Position numbers and translations under genes: made by a program. This document shows, one piece after another, positions 61,019 through 64,000 of a stretch of 64,000 bases of DNA. Source of the stretch: Kosakonia arachidis (lineage in GTDB: Bacteria > Pseudomonadota > Gammaproteobacteria > Enterobacterales > Enterobacteriaceae); the NCBI RefSeq assembly GCF_900116535.1, contig NZ_FPAU01000001.1, forward strand, positions 1,475,218-1,539,217, in the 5' to 3' direction. The notes under the pieces were generated by a model. That model saw only the letters and a list, made by a program, of their open reading frames with translations, ran no database searches and was not told the origin of the DNA. Every line of letters starts with the position of its first letter. Positions within the stretch are counted from its first letter, which is position 1.

Positions 61019-63316
61019 ATGAAATTTAAAACAGCAATTAAACCCTACCACGCCGCTGCCGGTGGTCTGGGCTCTCTGGAAGCCACTACTCGCTTCGTCA
61101 TTGACAGCAAAAATGCCCTCAAAAATATGCGTAACTTGTTGCGCATGAACAAAGCACGCGGCTTCGACTGTCCCGGTTGCGCCTGGGGTGATGATAATAA
61201 AAGTACCTTCAGTTTCTGCGAAAACGGCGCGAAAGCGGTCACCTGGGAAGCGACACGCCGCCTGGTTGACTCAACCTTTTTTGCGCAACATAGCGTCAGC
61301 GCACTTAATCGTCAGAGTGATTACTTTCTCGAATATCAGGGGCGCCTGACCGAACCACTGCGCTATAACCCGCAAACCGACCACTACGAACCAATCAGCT
61401 GGGACAATGCGCTGGCGATGATTGGCGAACATATTCGGGCAATGGATAACCCCAACCAGCTTGAGCTGTATACCTCAGGCCGCGCCAGTAATGAATCCTC
61501 TTACCTTTATCAGTTGTTTGGCCGCATGGTTGGTACCAATAACTTCCCGGACTGTTCCAATATGTGCCATGAAGCCAGCGGCGCAGGGCTAAAACGCAGC
61601 ATTGGCGTCGGTAAAGGGACTATTCATCTGGTCGATTTTGATAAAGCGGACGCCATTTTCGTTTTCGGGCAAAATCCCGGTACCAACCACCCGCGCATGC
61701 TGCACAGCCTGCGTCACGCCGCCGATCGCGGTGCGCGTATTGTTACCTTTAACACCCTGCGCGAACGCGGTCTTGAGCGTTTTGCCGATCCGCAAAAACC
61801 GCTGGAAGTCGTCACCCCCATGGCGGGAAACATCAGCTCTTCCTACTATCAACCGAATCTCGGTGGTGATATGGCAGCGGTACGCGGGATCGCCAAAGCG
61901 TTGCTGGAAACCCAGCGTCGGCGTATTGCTAACGGCGAAAGTAGCATCTTCGCAGATGCCTTTATTGCTGAGCACACCCAGGGTATTGAAGCGTGGTTTG
62001 CGCAAATCGATGCGACTGACTGGCAAACCATTGAGCAGCAGTCCGGCCTCAGCCAGCAGCAGCTGCGTGATGCGGCAGCAGTCTGGCAGACAGCAGAGCG
62101 TGTGATCTGCACCTGGGCGATGGGCATTACCCAGCACAAACACTCGCTGGATACGGTGCGGGAAATTACCAACTTGCAACTGCTCGGCGGCCATCTGGGT
62201 AAACCGGGCGCCGGTTTGTGTCCAGTGCGCGGCCACAGCAATGTGCAGGGCAACCGCACGATGGGGATCGATGAAAAACCGCCGGTGGCACTGCTCGATA
62301 GCCTTGCCCACCACTTTCATTTCGAACCGCCGCGCGAGCACGGTCACCATACGGTTGAGGCTATTCAGGCGATGCTGCGCGATGAAGTGAAAGTGTTGCT
62401 GGCGCTGGGAGGTAACCTTGCTGCTGCCGCACCGGACACACCGCTGACCTGCGAGGCGCTGCGTCGCTGCGGGCTAACGGTCTATATCAGCACCAAACTC
62501 AACCGCAGCCATTTAATGCCGGGTAAACAGTCGCTCATTCTGCCGACGCTGGGCCGCACTGAAGAAGATGTGCAGGCTTCAGGCCGCCAGTTTATCACCG
62601 TCGAAGACTCCTTCAGTATGGTGCATGCGTCCGAGGGGATCGGCAAACCTCTGGCGGCAACGCAGCGCTCTGAAACGGCGATTGTCGCCAGAATTGCCCA
62701 TGCGACATTAGGAACAGCGCAACTCGACTGGCTGGCTCTGGCCGCAGATTACAACCTGATTCGCGATCATATCGCCGCCACTATCCCCGGTTTCCAGAAC
62801 TTCAATGCCCGTTGCGATGAACCCGGCGGTTTCTGGCTGGGCAATGCGGCGGCAGAGCTGCGTTTCAATACACCATCCGGTAAAGCGGAATTCAGTGCCG
62901 CAACGTTGCCTGACGCGGTCTGCCCGGAAATTGTCGCACCGTTTGTGTTGCAGACGTTACGTTCGCATGATCAGTACAACACGACGATTTATGGCCTCGA
63001 CGATCGTTACCGTGGCGTTTATGGTCAGCGCGATGTGCTGTTTATGCACCCGGCTGATATTGCTGCGCTTGGCCTGAGCGATGGCGATCGCGTGGATATT
63101 GAAACCCTGGCCACTGACGGCGTGGTTCGCCGCGTGGAAGATTTCCGCCTCGTCGCCTACGATATCCCGCGTGGCAATCTCGCGGCTTACTACCCGGAGA
63201 CGAACCCGCTGGTTCCTTTGACCCGTTTTGGCGACGGCACAGGTACGCCAACGTCAAAATCAATCCCCGTGGGCGTCACTCCGGCGCAAACACGTGCAAC
63301 CCAGCGTATAGCCTGA
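61019..63316 (+). CDS. FdhF/YdeP-family molybdopterin oxidoreductase
   Basis: 765 residues. Domains: an N-terminal region with a CPGCAW motif, then the molybdopterin oxidoreductase fold (SGRASNESSYLYQLFGRMVG; the Cys in NMCHEASGAGL aligns with the Mo-ligand Sec/Cys of formate dehydrogenases) and a C-terminal molybdopterin-dinucleotide-binding domain (NTTIYGLDDRYRGVYGQRDV). There is no Tat signal, so it is cytoplasmic. E. coli YdeP supports acid resistance; here the gene follows ydcI directly, and regulation by YdcI is a testable idea. It has a terminator at 63322. Confidence 0.88.
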   Translation: MKFKTAIKPYHAAAGGLGSLEATTRFVIDSKNALKNMRNLLRMNKARGFDCPGCAWGDDNKSTFSFCENGAKAVTWEATRRLVDSTFFAQHSVSALNRQSDYFLEYQGRLTEPLRYNPQTDHYEPISWDNALAMIGEHIRAMDNPNQLELYTSGRASNESSYLYQLFGRMVGTNNFPDCSNMCHEASGAGLKRSIGVGKGTIHLVDFDKADAIFVFGQNPGTNHPRMLHSLRHAADRGARIVTFNTLRERGLERFADPQKPLEVVTPMAGNISSSYYQPNLGGDMAAVRGIAKALLETQRRRIANGESSIFADAFIAEHTQGIEAWFAQIDATDWQTIEQQSGLSQQQLRDAAAVWQTAERVICTWAMGITQHKHSLDTVREITNLQLLGGHLGKPGAGLCPVRGHSNVQGNRTMGIDEKPPVALLDSLAHHFHFEPPREHGHHTVEAIQAMLRDEVKVLLALGGNLAAAAPDTPLTCEALRRCGLTVYISTKLNRSHLMPGKQSLILPTLGRTEEDVQASGRQFITVEDSFSMVHASEGIGKPLAATQRSETAIVARIAHATLGTAQLDWLALAADYNLIRDHIAATIPGFQNFNARCDEPGGFWLGNAAAELRFNTPSGKAEFSAATLPDAVCPEIVAPFVLQTLRSHDQYNTTIYGLDDRYRGVYGQRDVLFMHPADIAALGLSDGDRVDIETLATDGVVRRVEDFRLVAYDIPRGNLAAYYPETNPLVPLTRFGDGTGTPTSKSIPVGVTPAQTRATQRIA

Positions 63317-63321
63317 CCTTC

Positions 63322-63345
63322 AAAGCCCGCATTTGGGCTTTTTTC
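63322..63345 (+). terminator. Rho-independent terminator
   Basis: AAAGCCC (63322) pairs with GGGCTTT (63335), followed by TTTT, 6 bp after the oxidoreductase stop. Confidence 0.85.
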
Positions 63346-63482
63346 TTTCTGGATACCCGAAAACAGAACGGATTTCAGCCAACCTGCAACCAATCTTAAA
63401 CAAACATTTCACTCACCAGACACAGGTTCTCGCCGCTGATAAACTACATGGTATCCACCCTGGAGAGCGGAAGGTTATTGTC

Positions 63483-64000
63483 ATGCAATATGAAGAACAG
63501 CAACTCATCAACGGCCTTTTCGAACGTCTGAAACAGACCGGGCAGCAAAACAGCCAACGGGATATAGAGGCAGAGCGTCAGATCGCGGAATTTGTCAAAC
63601 AGCAGCCTGCAGCTCCTTACTATATGGCGCAATCGATTTTGATTCAGGAAGCAGCGCTGAAACGCATGCAAGCCCGTGTTCAGCAGCTTGAAAGCGAATT
63701 GGCTGCGGAAAAAAGCAAACCCTCAACGGGAGGCAGTTTCCTCGGCGGTCTGTTTGGTGGCGGGAAAAGTGCCCCACAACCGAACAACAGCTGGAATACC
63801 CAGCCTCAACAGCCACCCGCTCAGGATTATTCACGGGCGGCGGCGGCGCCGGCCTCTGCTGCTCCCCACAGCGGCGGTTTTATGGCTGGCGCGCTGCAAA
63901 CTGCCGCCGGTGTGGCCGGTGGCGTCGTGCTGGCCGAAATGCTGACCAGTATGTTCCACCAGTCGCGGCCTGAAGAGATCGTGAATATTATCGAAGAACC
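63483..64000 (+). CDS. DUF2076 family protein, 3' end outside window
   Basis: ATG 63483 opens a frame that continues to the last base (172 codons). The N-terminal ~75 residues are helical (YEEQQLINGLFERLKQTGQQ, later coiled-coil LKRMQARVQQLESELAAEKS). A Gly/Pro/Gln/Ala-rich segment follows (FLGGLFGGGKSAPQPNNSWN), then the helix GFMAGALQTAAGVAGGVVLA and LTSMFHQ. This order matches DUF2076 proteins. The function is unknown; the C-terminus, often Asp/Glu-rich, is not visible. Confidence 0.8.
   Translation, partial: MQYEEQQLINGLFERLKQTGQQNSQRDIEAERQIAEFVKQQPAAPYYMAQSILIQEAALKRMQARVQQLESELAAEKSKPSTGGSFLGGLFGGGKSAPQPNNSWNTQPQQPPAQDYSRAAAAPASAAPHSGGFMAGALQTAAGVAGGVVLAEMLTSMFHQSRPEEIVNIIEE

Overview
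The window is a chromosomal segment of an enteric bacterium (Enterobacteriaceae, from gene order). From about 36.5 kb to 61 kb it keeps, in order and orientation, the backbone known from the E. coli ydcI-ydcP neighbourhood: rlhA (ydcP), sutR (ydcN), ydcO, ydcL, tehB, ydcK, rimL, opgD, ydcJ and ydcI. REP-like palindromes of the enteric type lie at 17765 and 34352. The species cannot be fixed from the sequence alone; a Citrobacter, Enterobacter, Leclercia or Kosakonia-like genome would fit. No rRNA, tRNA or CRISPR array was seen.

Layout. 1-6.7 kb: a minus-strand catabolic run (PrpF/YbhH-family isomerase, MFS transporter, FAH-family hydrolase, citrate lyase ligase cut by the window edge) with a divergent LysR regulator, then a second MFS transporter. 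6.7-12.5 kb: an accessory patch of orphan and broken genes. It holds a caspase-fold-like protein with an AT-rich leader, a LysR tail, an ASCH protein, two unknown ORFs, a colicin-type immunity gene still next to the frameshifted HNH DNase tail of its toxin, a tandem SH3 protein, an ISL3 transposase scrap and a MarR-GNAT fusion. 12.6-17.8 kb: a sugar-acid operon (IclR regulator, YagE-like aldolase, YagF-like dehydratase, GntP permease). 17.8-21.5 kb: YahK-like reductase with HxlR regulator, an APH-fold kinase-like protein and a WbuC cupin.

21.8-28.6 kb: an amidase gene with a divergent TetR regulator is split by a complete 4.7 kb transposon (23100-27803). The element has terminal inverted repeats built from a repeated short motif, a 6-bp target duplication, a serine resolvase with a candidate res site, a D,D,E transposase, an AAA+ ATPase and one cargo gene whose product looks like an aerolysin/ETX-MTX2-type beta-pore-forming toxin. 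Joining the two amidase pieces with one target copy restores an open frame of 469 residues. This is the most striking object in the window.

28.8-36.5 kb: small regulator/enzyme pairs (LysR and HSL-type esterase, LysR and PRISE-like reductase, LysR and nitroreductase), an IS3-family scrap, a DHFR-like protein and a His-rich exported peptide. 36.5-61 kb: the backbone, interleaved with lineage-specific insertions: an AraC/EamA pair, a dipeptide-type binding protein beside a PepT-like peptidase, a four-gene catalase-like/cytochrome b561/ECF sigma/anti-sigma operon with a plausible own promoter, an amino-acid binding protein with an aminotransferase, and a type-B carboxylesterase. 61-64 kb: a YdeP/FdhF-type molybdopterin oxidoreductase and the start of a DUF2076 gene that runs off the window.
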